Shown: piece by piece, positions 43,157-52,923 of the stretch
Layout: the number at the start of each line of letters is the position of its first letter
Position numbering within the stretch: the first letter of the stretch is position 1
Origin: an uncultured Ruminococcus sp.
GTDB taxonomy: Bacteria; Bacillota; Clostridia; Oscillospirales; Ruminococcaceae
Length of the DNA: 64,000 bases
Assembly (NCBI GenBank): GCA_902786975.1
Contig: CADAES010000006.1
Location: 1-64,000 of the forward strand
Reading direction: 5' to 3'
Program-made: the position numbers and the translations under genes
The notes under the pieces: model-generated
Databases searched by the model: none
What the model saw: only the letters and a program-made list of their open reading frames with translations
Told to the model about the DNA's origin: nothing

Positions 43157-45193
43157 CTAATTTTCTGTATCGGAGCCTGTGAAAAGCTTGTCAACAAGCT
43201 CACGCAGGCCTTTATTCTCCGGGTTTTGCAGAAGCGGGTCGCTGTGTGTTATCTGCTTTGCGGTAAGCTGTGCTTTTTTGAGGACGTCCATATCCTGCGA
43301 CATATCGGCAATTTTAAGCTTTGGCAGACCGTGCTGTCTGTCGCCGAAAAAGTCGCCGGGGCCTCTGAGCTTCAGATCCTCCTCGGATATTTTAAAGCCG
43401 TCGCTTGTGGACGAAAGAATTTTCAGGCGCTTTCTGACGGTGTCGTTGACGTTGTCGGTGATAAGAACGCAGTCGGACTTGTACTGTCCTCTGCCGACAC
43501 GTCCTCGCAGCTGGTGGAGCTGTGAGAGGCCGAACCTGTCGGCGTTCTCTATCACTATTATAGTTGCGTTGGGGACATCGACGCCGACCTCAACGACCGT
43601 CGTACAGACGAGCAGGTCGTACTTATGCGCCTTGAAATCCGCCATTATCTTTTCTTTCTTATCGGGGGTGAGTTTGCCGTGGAGCAGACCGATGCGGTAG
43701 TCCTTCAGACTTCCCTCTTTGAGCTTTTTGGCGTAGGTCTTAACGTCCTGGAGTTCCATTGCGCTTTCCTCTATCATCGGGCAGACGACATAGCCCTGCC
43801 TGCCCTCGTCGAGGTGCTTTTTAACGAAATTGAAGGCTCTTTCACGCAGCTTCCCCGTCACAGCGTAGGTATCAACAGGCTGTCTGCCCTTTGGGAGCGT
43901 ATCCAGCACCGAGATATCAAGGTCGCCGTAGATCATCATCGCAAGTGTTCTGGGTATCGGCGTTGCGCTCATTACGAGCTTATGCGGGGAGCTTCCCTTC
44001 TGTGCGAGGACGGCACGCTGCTTCACGCCGAAGCGGTGCTGTTCGTCGGTTATAACCAGTGCAAGCTCCTTAAAGCTCGTTGACTGCTGGACGAGGGCGT
44101 GAGTGCCGACGATAACGTCGTACCCGCCGTCGGAGACAGCCTGTTTAAGCGTTTGCTTCTGTTTCGGGGTCAGTGAGCCTGTGAGCAGGGCCACCCTCAC
44201 GCCGAGAGGCTCAAGAAAACCTTTGAGCGTTTCGTAATGCTGTGAGGCGAGCACCTCGGTAGGTGCCATAAGTGCGGTCTGGCAGCCGTTTTTAAAGACA
44301 AAGTACGCTGCCGCCGCCGCAACAGCGGTCTTTCCCGAGCCGACATCGCCCTGCACGAGCCGATTCATCGGGTGTTCCTTGTGCATATCGGAAATACAGT
44401 CGGTCACGGCGTTTATCTGGCAGTCGGTCATTTCAAACGGCAGAGCCGAATAAAAGCTGCTCATATCGGTATCCTTGAGCTGATAGGCGGTTTTCCCACG
44501 GGTCTTGGTACGAAGCAGCGCCATACCGAGCTGCAGCACGAGCAATTCGTCAAAGACGAGCCTTTGCTTTGCAAGCTCATAGCTTCTGCGGTCTTTCGGG
44601 AAATGGATATTGGACATCGCAAATTCCTGCGAGCATAGCCCGTTGTCTGCGGCGATATGCTTGGGCAGCGGCTCGAAGATGAATTTGCGGCAGCTGTCGA
44701 GGGCGTTGTGTATATTGCCTCTTAGCAGGTTCTGGGTCATACCCTCGGTAAGGCGGTAGACCGGCTGGAGCTTATCGGGGATATTTCCCGGGAAAACGAG
44801 CGGAGAGTTTATCTCCTTTCGTATAAAGTTGCCCGAGAGCTTGCCGACGAGGTAATACTCTTCATCAAGTTTCAGCTGTGAAAACAGGAACGAACTGTTA
44901 TAAATGACTATCGTTATATCTGCGGTGCCGTCGGTGAACACGGCTTTGAAAACGCTCAGACCCTTTCTTATGCGGGCTTCGGGCATTTTCTTCACGACCT
45001 TTCCCCGCAGGGTGACGGTCTCGTTCAGCGCAGCGTCGCTTATAGGCGTGGTGAAGGTAAGGTCGATATAGTCCCTCGGGTAGCAGCAAAGCAGGTCATA
45101 GACTGTGAAAACGCCCATTTTTGCATATATCTCGGCTCTTCTCGGTCCGACGCCTTTGAGGTAGGTTATGGGCTTATCAAGCTCGCTGTTCAC
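43157..45193 (-). CDS. recG: ATP-dependent DNA helicase RecG
   Basis: The 678-residue product is a full-length RecG: an N-terminal wedge with OB fold, then SF2 helicase motifs including Walker A GDVGSGKTAVA, DEQHRFG, SATPIPRTLAMM and QLRGRVGRG. RecG remodels stalled forks and Holliday junctions. The start is GTG at 45193, preceded by GGAGGTGAG. A longer frame to 45286 lacks a ribosome binding site. Confidence 0.96.
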   Translation of the reverse strand: MNSELDKPITYLKGVGPRRAEIYAKMGVFTVYDLLCCYPRDYIDLTFTTPISDAALNETVTLRGKVVKKMPEARIRKGLSVFKAVFTDGTADITIVIYNSSFLFSQLKLDEEYYLVGKLSGNFIRKEINSPLVFPGNIPDKLQPVYRLTEGMTQNLLRGNIHNALDSCRKFIFEPLPKHIAADNGLCSQEFAMSNIHFPKDRRSYELAKQRLVFDELLVLQLGMALLRTKTRGKTAYQLKDTDMSSFYSALPFEMTDCQINAVTDCISDMHKEHPMNRLVQGDVGSGKTAVAAAAAYFVFKNGCQTALMAPTEVLASQHYETLKGFLEPLGVRVALLTGSLTPKQKQTLKQAVSDGGYDVIVGTHALVQQSTSFKELALVITDEQHRFGVKQRAVLAQKGSSPHKLVMSATPIPRTLAMMIYGDLDISVLDTLPKGRQPVDTYAVTGKLRERAFNFVKKHLDEGRQGYVVCPMIEESAMELQDVKTYAKKLKEGSLKDYRIGLLHGKLTPDKKEKIMADFKAHKYDLLVCTTVVEVGVDVPNATIIVIENADRFGLSQLHQLRGRVGRGQYKSDCVLITDNVNDTVRKRLKILSSTSDGFKISEEDLKLRGPGDFFGDRQHGLPKLKIADMSQDMDVLKKAQLTAKQITHSDPLLQNPENKGLRELVDKLFTGSDTEN

Positions 45194-45223
45194 GCTCTCA
45201 CCTCCGCATTTCGTTCTTATGTG

Positions 45224-45252
45224 ATTATACCACTTTTGCCCCGGGATTTCAA
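45224..45252 (-). promoter_or_regulatory. Sigma-A promoter for recG
   Basis: On the minus strand TTGAAA and TATAAT are separated by 17 bases. It lies immediately after the DUF1846 terminator. Confidence 0.8.
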
Positions 45253-45264
45253 GCGAAAGAGTGA

Positions 45265-45296
45265 AAAAAAGACAGGGCAAGCTCACCCTGTCTTTG
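45265..45296 (-). terminator. Intrinsic terminator after the DUF1846 gene
   Basis: On the minus strand AAAGACAGGGTGAGC pairs with GCTTGCCCTGTCTTT and is followed by T residues. Confidence 0.88.
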
Positions 45297-45312
45297 TGTA
45301 ATGTTCAATATA

Positions 45313-46782
45313 TCAGTTGAATTTCGGTTCGCAAGTCAGGTTCACGCCGAGGCGCTTGAACGTTCTTTCATCGACCTGCGACAGGATAACTGTCGAATGT
45401 ACCTCGCTGCCTGCAAGCTTTTCGAGCTGTTCCATAGCAAGGCGAGCATTCTCGTCGGTCGCCGCACATATCGAAAGCGCTATGAGTGCTTCGTCGGTAT
45501 GTATGCGTGGGTTGCGGTTGCCGAGGTGTTTTATTTTCAGATTCTGTATAGGCTCGATCACCTGCGGTGCCATAAGCAGCACATCGTCGTCGATTCCGCC
45601 GAGGGCTTTGAGTGCATTGAGCAGTACCGCCGAAGCTGCGCCCATAAGGTTCGAGGTCTTTCCTGTTATCATTCTGCCGTCGGGCAGCTCCAGAGCAGCA
45701 GCCGGCCCGCCTGTTTCCTCCTCACGCCTGAGCGCTGCATCTACGACACTTCTGTCGGCAGTTGAAACGCCGGCCTGCTTCATAAGAAGCTCCAGCTTGA
45801 GTATCTCCTCGTCCGATACGAAGCCTTCCTTTTTGCCGCACATCGCAATGTAATATCTGCGCACTATCTCGTCCTTTGCAGCCTTGCACACGATGTCGTT
45901 GTCGATTATGCAGTTGCCCGCCATATTAACGCCCATATCGGTAGGCGACTTATACGGCGACTCACCCATTATCTTCTCAAACATCGCATTGAGGACGGGG
46001 AATATCTCCACGTCACGGTTATAGTTTACAGTGGTCTCGCCGTATGCCTCCAGATGGAACGGGTCTATCATATTGAGGTCGTTAAGATCGGCTGTTGCAG
46101 CTTCGTATGCAATATTTACAGGGTGGCGAAGCGGGAGGTTCCATATCGGGAAGGTCTCGAACTTTGCATAGCCAGCGGCGATACCTCTTTTATACTCGTG
46201 ATAGAGCTGAGAGAGGCAGGTCGCCATTTTTCCGCTGCCCGGACCCGGGGCGGTTATGACTACGAGCTTGCGCTCGGTCTTGATATAGTCGTTCTTGCCG
46301 TAGCCCTCGTCGCTCATTATGAGCTGGAGGTTAGACGGGTAGCCGTTTATCTTGTAATGGTGGTAGACCTTTATGCCGAAAGCTTCAAGACGCTTCTGGA
46401 AAGCATCGGCCTGACGCTGGCCCTCGTACTGTGTCAGAACGACGGAACTTACATAAAGCCCGATATCGGTAAACACCTTGTACAGTCTCAGAACATCGAC
46501 ATCGTAGGTTATGCCGAGGTCGCCCCTGAGCTTGTTCTTCTCAATATCGCCCGCATTGATGACGATAACTATCTCCGCCTCGTCCTTGAGCTGCATAAGC
46601 ATCTGCAGCTTACTGTCAGGCTTGAAGCCGGGCAAGACACGGGACGCATGGTAATCGTCGTAAAGCTTTCCGCCGAACTCGAGGTAAAGCTTGCCTCCGA
46701 AGCTGTCTATCCTGCTGCGGATATGCTCGGACTGTGTTTTAAGGTATTTTTCGTTGTCAAAACCGATCAGACTGCTATTCAT
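45313..46782 (-). CDS. DUF1846 family protein
   Basis: The 489-residue product has the conserved start IGFDNEKYLKTQSEHIRSRI and the P-loop-like VVITAPGPGSGKMAT, both typical of DUF1846, a large family of cytosolic proteins of unknown function in Firmicutes. A structure in the family shows nucleotide-binding features. It is monocistronic with its own promoter. Confidence 0.9.
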   Translation of the reverse strand: MNSSLIGFDNEKYLKTQSEHIRSRIDSFGGKLYLEFGGKLYDDYHASRVLPGFKPDSKLQMLMQLKDEAEIVIVINAGDIEKNKLRGDLGITYDVDVLRLYKVFTDIGLYVSSVVLTQYEGQRQADAFQKRLEAFGIKVYHHYKINGYPSNLQLIMSDEGYGKNDYIKTERKLVVITAPGPGSGKMATCLSQLYHEYKRGIAAGYAKFETFPIWNLPLRHPVNIAYEAATADLNDLNMIDPFHLEAYGETTVNYNRDVEIFPVLNAMFEKIMGESPYKSPTDMGVNMAGNCIIDNDIVCKAAKDEIVRRYYIAMCGKKEGFVSDEEILKLELLMKQAGVSTADRSVVDAALRREEETGGPAAALELPDGRMITGKTSNLMGAASAVLLNALKALGGIDDDVLLMAPQVIEPIQNLKIKHLGNRNPRIHTDEALIALSICAATDENARLAMEQLEKLAGSEVHSTVILSQVDERTFKRLGVNLTCEPKFN

Positions 46783-46815
46783 AAATATTTCCTTCCAAAA
46801 TAAACTTCGTTATTT

Positions 46816-46844
46816 ATTTTACAACAATCGTTTCAAAATTTCAA
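46816..46844 (-). promoter_or_regulatory. Sigma-A promoter for the DUF1846 gene
   Basis: On the minus strand TTGAAA and TAAAAT are separated by 17 bases. Confidence 0.75.
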
Positions 46845-46986
46845 GAGGTTTTCAAACATTTCAGATATTTTTTTCACCCCCGCCCGCAAGACTGCTTTTA
46901 TGCGCTTTTATGCGCCGTCTGCTGCAATGCACTATTTATACAAATACACTGTGACGGCAGGAAAAAGATTTGTAACAAATTATCTG

Positions 46987-47015
46987 TTGAAATTATTTCT
47001 GTTATAGTGTATAAT
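46987..47015 (+). promoter_or_regulatory. Sigma-A promoter for the LCP gene
   Basis: TTGAAA and TATAAT are separated by 17 bases, divergent from the DUF1846 promoter. Confidence 0.8.
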
Positions 47016-47117
47016 AACTTTATGTGTTATGCACAAAATACAGATATCAACTCAATTACATAACTATCCCTATGAAAGGAGCTTGTTCCCTGTTTTTCGG
47101 GGGACGTTCAAGACATA

Positions 47118-48935
47118 ATGGCAAACGATGAGATGAATAAGAACGGATCAAAAGATTTACTTGGTCTTGAATCCCACAGTCTCGACGCACTCGATGCGCT
47201 GGACAATATAAGCACCGACGATATGCCAAAGGCTGACGCCGGCACTTCGGACGTAAAGGAATTCAGAAAGCTCAATGAGGACGGTCTGAAGCTTGACCTG
47301 GGCGATGGCGAAGAAGAAAATGCCGCAGCTGAGGACATACCGCTGAAGGACTTTATTACCGACGACAAGACAGAGCCTGAACACAAGGACGAGCCGAAAG
47401 AAGCTGAGCAAGACGCTGACGGTAAAAAAGAAGCTGAGCAAGACGCTGACGGTGAAAAAGAGGCGGAACAAGGCGCTGACGGTGAAAAAGAGGCGGAGCG
47501 TCCCGAAAGGAGCCGTACCGAACGTGACAGAAGGCGTCCCGATGCAAGAAGGCGTCCCGACGGAAGAAGACGTCCCGATGCAGACGGCAGGAGAAGACCT
47601 GCGGGGGCTGCCGGCGGCGCTAAACGTCCAAGACCGAGACCCGAGGGTCAGGGCGAGGACAAAAAGAGGAAAAAGAAGGGCTGGACCAAGAAGAAAAAGG
47701 CTATGCTGATAACGATAACTACTATCGTTCTGTCACTTATCCTTATCGTGGGCATAGTGCTGTTTCTGTTTTTCAGATACACGGGACTGCTCAACAGAGA
47801 CCCCGACACGACCGTAAACTCGGGAGAGATGCCGATAGACAGCAGCGAGCTTGTTTCAAAGCCCGACACGATCGACGAAAAGACCCAGGAGGAAAAGCTC
47901 AGGGAGATGCTCGCAAAGAGGAGCACTCCTATCTCCGATGAGAACGTTATGAATATCCTGCTGGTCGGCGAGGACCTCAGGGACACCGAGGAAGAATCAA
48001 GAGGAAGGACCGACGCTCAGCTGCTCGTTTCGATAAACAAGCAGAGCAAGAAGATAGTTCTCGCTTCGTTCCTGCGTGACTCATACATCTATCTTGACAA
48101 CTACGGAAACACAAGGCTGAATGCGGCTTACTACCACGAGGGCATCAACCTGCTGGAGAATACGATATCCAAGTATTACAACGTTAAGATTGACCGCTAT
48201 CTGATAGTGAATTTCTACTCGTTCATCGAGGTTGTCGAAACTATCGGCGGCGTGGATATGGACGTTGACAAGGACGAGAGCTTTGCGATGGAATCCGCAC
48301 TGCGCCAGCAGAACAGACTGCTGAACAATCCCGAGAACAAGGACTACCCAAGAAAGACGGGTATGCTCCACCTCAACGGAAACCAGGCTCTTGCCTATGC
48401 ACGTGTCCGTGAGGGCTGCGGCGACGACTACGGCAGAACTCAGAGACAGCGTGAGATGATAACCGCAATAATCAACAAGGTAAAACAGCTCAACATCGTC
48501 GAGCTCGACGACCTTATCACAAAGGTCGCTCCGCAGATCACCACCGACCTTACCAACGGCGAGATAGCATCGCTTATGCTCAACGCTTCGGAGATAGCAA
48601 GCTATCAGATTTGCCAGATACAGATGCCGACCTTCCCGTACTTCAAGGAAGAGGTCATCAGGCGTATGGCGGTCATCGTTCCCGATTACGAGAAGAACGC
48701 ACTGCTTCTCAAGGAAATGATATACGGCGATTCGACCACAAGCGAACAGGCTGTCCAGAAGCTTGAAAGCGGTCAGCTCACAACAGAACCGCAGCAGCAG
48801 GACGGCAACAACGGTGATAACACGCTGGACAACAACACGGCGCAGACTACGACAAGCCAGCAGAACAATTATCAGAATCAGAATATGGCAGTCAACTCCA
48901 AAAAGAATCTGCCGGACTTGAACAAAGCATCATAG
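47118..48935 (+). CDS. LytR-CpsA-Psr (LCP) family cell wall polymer ligase
   Basis: The 605-residue product has a long charged cytoplasmic N-terminal part, a membrane helix near residues 195-217 and an extracytoplasmic LCP domain (about 275-480). The LCP domain has NILLVGEDLR, GRTDAQLLVSINK, SFLRDSYIYL, NAAYYHEG and YARVREGCGDDYGRTQRQ, where the Asp and Arg residues bind the polyprenyl pyrophosphate substrate. LCP proteins attach teichoic acids or capsule polymers to peptidoglycan. The N-terminal part has three 10-residue acidic repeats and then an Arg/Pro/Asp-rich repeat; the C-terminus is Gln/Asn/Thr-rich. It is the only gene of its unit. Confidence 0.9.
   Translation: MANDEMNKNGSKDLLGLESHSLDALDALDNISTDDMPKADAGTSDVKEFRKLNEDGLKLDLGDGEEENAAAEDIPLKDFITDDKTEPEHKDEPKEAEQDADGKKEAEQDADGEKEAEQGADGEKEAERPERSRTERDRRRPDARRRPDGRRRPDADGRRRPAGAAGGAKRPRPRPEGQGEDKKRKKKGWTKKKKAMLITITTIVLSLILIVGIVLFLFFRYTGLLNRDPDTTVNSGEMPIDSSELVSKPDTIDEKTQEEKLREMLAKRSTPISDENVMNILLVGEDLRDTEEESRGRTDAQLLVSINKQSKKIVLASFLRDSYIYLDNYGNTRLNAAYYHEGINLLENTISKYYNVKIDRYLIVNFYSFIEVVETIGGVDMDVDKDESFAMESALRQQNRLLNNPENKDYPRKTGMLHLNGNQALAYARVREGCGDDYGRTQRQREMITAIINKVKQLNIVELDDLITKVAPQITTDLTNGEIASLMLNASEIASYQICQIQMPTFPYFKEEVIRRMAVIVPDYEKNALLLKEMIYGDSTTSEQAVQKLESGQLTTEPQQQDGNNGDNTLDNNTAQTTTSQQNNYQNQNMAVNSKKNLPDLNKAS
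47401..47490 (+). repeat. Three 30-bp in-frame tandem repeats in the LCP gene
   Basis: Units at 47401-47430, 47431-47460 and 47461-47490 encode the 10-residue repeat EAEQDADGKK and near copies. The first two are almost identical. They lie in the cytoplasmic region before the membrane helix. Confidence 0.85.
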
Positions 48936-48947
48936 ACGATATCTTCG

Positions 48948-48979
48948 CAGGGACTCGGAAAACGAGCCCCTGTTTTTTT
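48948..48979 (+). terminator. Intrinsic terminator after the LCP gene
   Basis: CAGGGACTCG pairs with CGAGCCCCTG over GAAAA, followed by a T-run. Confidence 0.85.
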
Positions 48980-48983
48980 GCGC

Positions 48984-49016
48984 AAAAAAAGAGCTGCCGT
49001 TTTCAGCAGCTCTTTT
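48984..49016 (-). terminator. Intrinsic terminator after glgA
   Basis: AAAAGAGCTGC pairs with GCAGCTCTTTT across an 8-base loop. On the minus strand it is followed by a long T-run, ending the glycogen operon. Confidence 0.85.
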
Positions 49017-49052
49017 CCCATTTAACAGGCATATTAAATGTATATTCATTGG

Positions 49053-50465
49053 TCAGTGAATATCCTCGTAAAGTGCGATATACTTCTTTGCCGAGCCTTC
49101 CCAGCCGAAATTCTGCTTGAGGGCAGTATTTACAAGTGTTCCCCACTTCATCCGGTTGTCGTAATAGGCTCTTGCTCTTATGCAGGCATCGAGCATATCG
49201 TGTGCATTGTAGGTCTTGAATGTGAAACCGTTTCCGCCCTTGTCGCCCGCATCTTTGATAGAATCCCTGAGTCCGCCCGTCTCACGGACGATAGGGATAG
49301 TACCGTATCTGAGCGCTATCATCTGAGCAAGTCCGCAAGGCTCGCTCTGCGACGGCATCAGGAACATATCCGAGCCGGCATATATCCTTCTGGAAAGATC
49401 GGGCACAAAGCCGAGCGTAAGTCCGACTTTGTCGGGATAGCGGTAATGCATCTCGCTGAAAAAGTCCTCGTATATCTTTTCGCCGGAGCCTAAGATAGCA
49501 AACTTGTAGCCTGCTCTTAGGATATCCTCAAAGACATACTTGATAAGGTCAAGTCCCTTATGGGAAACGAACCTTGTGACAATGCCGATAACAGGCTCTT
49601 TTCCGCCTGCCATACCCAGCTCGTCGAGCAGCTTTTTCTTGCAGGTCTGCTTTCCGGTCTTATTGTTGAGGCTGTAGTTTTTCGGGATAGCCTTATCGGT
49701 CGCAGGGTCGTAAATGGTCTTGTCGATACCGTTGAGTATACCGCAGAGCTTATACTGCTTATGAACAAGCTCTCTGTCAAGTCCGTGCGAATACCACGGG
49801 TCGAGGATCTCCCAGGCGTAGCTCGGAGACACGGTCGTGACCTTATCGGCAGTTTCGATAGCTGCCTTCATAAAGTTTACGTCGCCGTCATACGACAGCA
49901 GGTCGGTATGGTAAAGCGGTATCCCCATTATATCGTTTATCAGTTCAAGTCCGTACTGTCCCTGGTACTGGATATTGTGAATGGTGAACACGGTCTTGAT
50001 ATCCTCGTAGCCCTGCTGGTAGCGGTAAAAGATGTCAAAGTAGACAGGCACGAGAGCCGTCTGCCAGTCGTTCGCATTTATGATATCGGGGTGAAAATCA
50101 ATATAATGCAGCAGTTCAAGGATAGCTCTTGAGAAGAAGATAAATCTCTCGGCATCGTCATAGAAGCCGTAGAGCCCGTTTCTCTGGAAATAATACTCGT
50201 TGTCCAGAAGGTAATAGGTCACTCCGTTCACAACGCCGGTAAAGACGCCGCAGTACTGGTTCCTCCATGCTACGGGAACGGTAAAGTTGGTTACATAGGA
50301 CAGTTCGTCCTTCAGCTCCTGTCTTATCTGGCTGTAATATGGCATTACCACACGGCAGTCGTGACCGAGCTTATTGATAGCAGCAGGCAGCGAGCCTGCG
50401 ACATCGGCAAGTCCTCCCGAGGCAGCGTAAGGGATAGCCTCACTTGCAGCATACAGTATATTCAT
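49053..50465 (-). CDS. glgA: Glycogen synthase GlgA
   Basis: The 470-residue GT5-family glycogen synthase transfers glucose from ADP-glucose to the growing glucan. It begins NILYAASEAIPYAASGGLADVAGSLP, where the usual K-x-G-G ADP-glucose motif is A-S-G-G. Further GT-B motifs include HNIQYQGQYG, GILNGIDKTIYDP, SRFVSHKGLDL, PSQSEPCGLAQ and GGLRDSI. The length and remaining motifs are normal. It is the last gene of the glgB-C-D-A operon. Confidence 0.93.
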   Translation of the reverse strand: MNILYAASEAIPYAASGGLADVAGSLPAAINKLGHDCRVVMPYYSQIRQELKDELSYVTNFTVPVAWRNQYCGVFTGVVNGVTYYLLDNEYYFQRNGLYGFYDDAERFIFFSRAILELLHYIDFHPDIINANDWQTALVPVYFDIFYRYQQGYEDIKTVFTIHNIQYQGQYGLELINDIMGIPLYHTDLLSYDGDVNFMKAAIETADKVTTVSPSYAWEILDPWYSHGLDRELVHKQYKLCGILNGIDKTIYDPATDKAIPKNYSLNNKTGKQTCKKKLLDELGMAGGKEPVIGIVTRFVSHKGLDLIKYVFEDILRAGYKFAILGSGEKIYEDFFSEMHYRYPDKVGLTLGFVPDLSRRIYAGSDMFLMPSQSEPCGLAQMIALRYGTIPIVRETGGLRDSIKDAGDKGGNGFTFKTYNAHDMLDACIRARAYYDNRMKWGTLVNTALKQNFGWEGSAKKYIALYEDIH

Positions 50466-50548
50466 ATTCAGACCCCCTTTTTATTTGGATATTTGCACAT
50501 GGCAGGACATCGGCATTTTCGGTGCCCTGCCTTACTGTATTTTATGAT

Positions 50549-51676
50549 TTATACACTTGCGCCCTTTCCTACGTACATAGGATAGCTCGGTGAGCTTGAA
50601 AGAGCGTGGTTCTCGCTGATGGTAACGTTCTTATCGGTGATGAGGTAATTAAGCTCGGCATTGTCACCAACGGTAGTTCCCTGCATAAGGATACAGTTCT
50701 TGACCTTTGCGCCCTTTCCGATCTTAACGCCTCTGAACAGCACCGAGTTTTCGACCTCACCCTCGATGATACATCCGTCTGCGATAAGTGACGACTTCAC
50801 CTTACAGTTTAGGTCATACTTTGCAGGAGCGTTGTCGGAGACCTTTGTATAGATAGATCTCTTGTCAACAAATACTTTCTTGGCATTCTCGGGATCAATA
50901 AGCATCTGGTTAGCCTTGAAGTAGCTCTGGACGCTGTTAAGCTTGGAGAAGTAGTTATCATACTCATATGTCATGATTTTCAGATCATTGCACTTAGCCT
51001 GAAGGATATTTTTTTCAAAGCTTACGTTTCCTCTTGCCATAGCGTCATTTATCATATCAAGGATAAAATCCATTGACATAACGAACATATTGAGGCTTAT
51101 CGTACAGGTGCCGCTGATATCGGGCATTATAAGCACGGACGATACCGACTTATCCTCACGAACGTTAAAAACAGTTGAGGTCTTTACGTCTTCGGAGGAA
51201 TAAACTCCTGTATGAACAACTGCGGTGATATCCGCACCGGAGTCGATGTGCTGCTGAACTATCGGTTTGTAGTCGATGTTGGTAACAACGTCACAGTCTG
51301 ACAGTACAACATACTTAGCTCTTGAATTCTTGATAAAGCTCATAGCGCCGTACAGAGCCTCGATACGACCTCTGTAAAGTGTGCTCTCGACATTTCCGAA
51401 TGGCGGGAGTATATACAGACCGCCCTTCTTCCTTGCGAGGTCCCACTCTCTTGCAGAACCGAGGTGGTCAAGCAGAGACTGGTAGTTTGATTTTGTGATG
51501 ACACCGACTTCGCTGATGCCGCTGTTTACCATATTGGAAACAGGGAAATCTATAAGTCTGTATCTTCCGCCGAAAAGAACCGAACCCATAGTTCTGTTCT
51601 TTGTAAGATCTCCAAGAGTCATGTCATGCATATTTGCGAAAACAAGACCCAGTACATTACCCATATTTACTTCCAT
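50549..51676 (-). CDS. glgD: Glucose-1-phosphate adenylyltransferase subunit GlgD
   Basis: The 375-residue paralogue of GlgC lacks its catalytic pyrophosphorylase loop: where GlgC has AGGQGSRL, this has ANMHDMTL. It keeps the GRYRLIDFPVSN, the DCDVVTN region and the C-terminal left-handed beta-helix. In Firmicutes GlgD forms a heterotetramer with GlgC and raises its activity. The ATG at 51676 has AAAGGA upstream. The genes in the operon are separated by only 17-83 bases. Confidence 0.9.
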   Translation of the reverse strand: MEVNMGNVLGLVFANMHDMTLGDLTKNRTMGSVLFGGRYRLIDFPVSNMVNSGISEVGVITKSNYQSLLDHLGSAREWDLARKKGGLYILPPFGNVESTLYRGRIEALYGAMSFIKNSRAKYVVLSDCDVVTNIDYKPIVQQHIDSGADITAVVHTGVYSSEDVKTSTVFNVREDKSVSSVLIMPDISGTCTISLNMFVMSMDFILDMINDAMARGNVSFEKNILQAKCNDLKIMTYEYDNYFSKLNSVQSYFKANQMLIDPENAKKVFVDKRSIYTKVSDNAPAKYDLNCKVKSSLIADGCIIEGEVENSVLFRGVKIGKGAKVKNCILMQGTTVGDNAELNYLITDKNVTISENHALSSSPSYPMYVGKGASV

Positions 51677-51693
51677 TTTTACTCGGTCCTTTC

Positions 51694-52896
51694 TTATATA
51701 TTCTCGTAGATGATAGCCTTAGGTGCGACCGTGCCGCCGTCGGAAACGGTGATGTTGTGTCCGACTACCGCAACTCCCCAGGAATCCTTGTCCTCGATAG
51801 TTTCGGGTCTTGCACCTATCTGTGCGTTCTCACCTATAACTGTGTTTTCGCCTACTATTGCATACTCTACCTTTGCGCCTGCCTTGATGACTGCTCCCGG
51901 CATAAGGATAGAATCGTAGATGACTGCTCCCTTTTCAACGGTAACGCCCTCGGATATCATCGAGAACTCTACCGAGCCGTTGATAACGCATCCTTCGGTC
52001 ACCATTGAATTCTGTATCTCGGCATCCGGTCCGATGCTCTGAGGAGGCAGAACAGGGTTTCTTGAATATATCTTCCAAGCCGGGTCGTACAGGTCGATAG
52101 GGATATTGGGATTGATAAGGTCCATATTTGCTTCCCACAGCGAGTCTATCGTTCCAACGTCCTTCCAGTAGCCGTCAAATCTGTATGCTACCAGCTTTTC
52201 GCCTGCCTGTCTCATATCGGGTATGATATTCTTGCCGAAGTCCTTGGAGGCTTCCTTATCGTTCTCGTTTGCGATAAGATAAGCCTTGAGCTTTTTCCAT
52301 GTGAATATGTAGATACCCATTGAAGCGAGGGTAGATCTTGGGTTCTTCGGCTTTTCCTCAAAGTCGATGATGTTGTCCTCTTCGTCGGTTATCATGATAC
52401 CGAATCTCGAAGCCTCTTCCTTAGGAACGTCAAGCACTGCGATAGTTGCATCTGCCTGCTTTGCCTTATGGTAATTAAGCATCTTGTTGTAGTCCATCTT
52501 ATAGATGTGGTCACCCGAGAGGATAACTACATACTCGGGGTCATACCTGTCCACGAATGCGATATTCTGATAGATCGCATTGGCTGTGCCCGTATACCAG
52601 TCTGCGCCCTGTGCGGTCTGGTACGGAGGCAGCACGTGAACTCCGCCATGGATACGGTCGAGGTCCCAGGGCTGTCCGTTGCCGATATACTCGTTGAGCA
52701 CGAACGGCTGATACTGTGTAAGCACGCCTACGGTGTCGATGCCCGAGTTCACGCAGTTGGAAAGCGGGAAGTCGATTATCCTGTACTTTGCGCCGAACGG
52801 AACCGCCGGCTTTGCTACTGACTGTGTCAACGCATACAGACGGCTGCCCTGTCCGCCCGCAAGAAGCATTGCCACACATTCTTTCTTGTTGAACAT
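51694..52896 (-). CDS. glgC: Glucose-1-phosphate adenylyltransferase GlgC
   Basis: The 400-residue enzyme makes ADP-glucose from glucose-1-phosphate and ATP. It has the catalytic loop [40 protein letters not shown] and the C-terminal beta-helix. It is full length with all key residues. It lies between glgB and glgD. Confidence 0.94.
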   Translation of the reverse strand: MFNKKECVAMLLAGGQGSRLYALTQSVAKPAVPFGAKYRIIDFPLSNCVNSGIDTVGVLTQYQPFVLNEYIGNGQPWDLDRIHGGVHVLPPYQTAQGADWYTGTANAIYQNIAFVDRYDPEYVVILSGDHIYKMDYNKMLNYHKAKQADATIAVLDVPKEEASRFGIMITDEEDNIIDFEEKPKNPRSTLASMGIYIFTWKKLKAYLIANENDKEASKDFGKNIIPDMRQAGEKLVAYRFDGYWKDVGTIDSLWEANMDLINPNIPIDLYDPAWKIYSRNPVLPPQSIGPDAEIQNSMVTEGCVINGSVEFSMISEGVTVEKGAVIYDSILMPGAVIKAGAKVEYAIVGENTVIGENAQIGARPETIEDKDSWGVAVVGHNITVSDGGTVAPKAIIYENI

Positions 52897-52923
52897 AATT
52901 ATTCACCCACCAATTTTAAGTTT

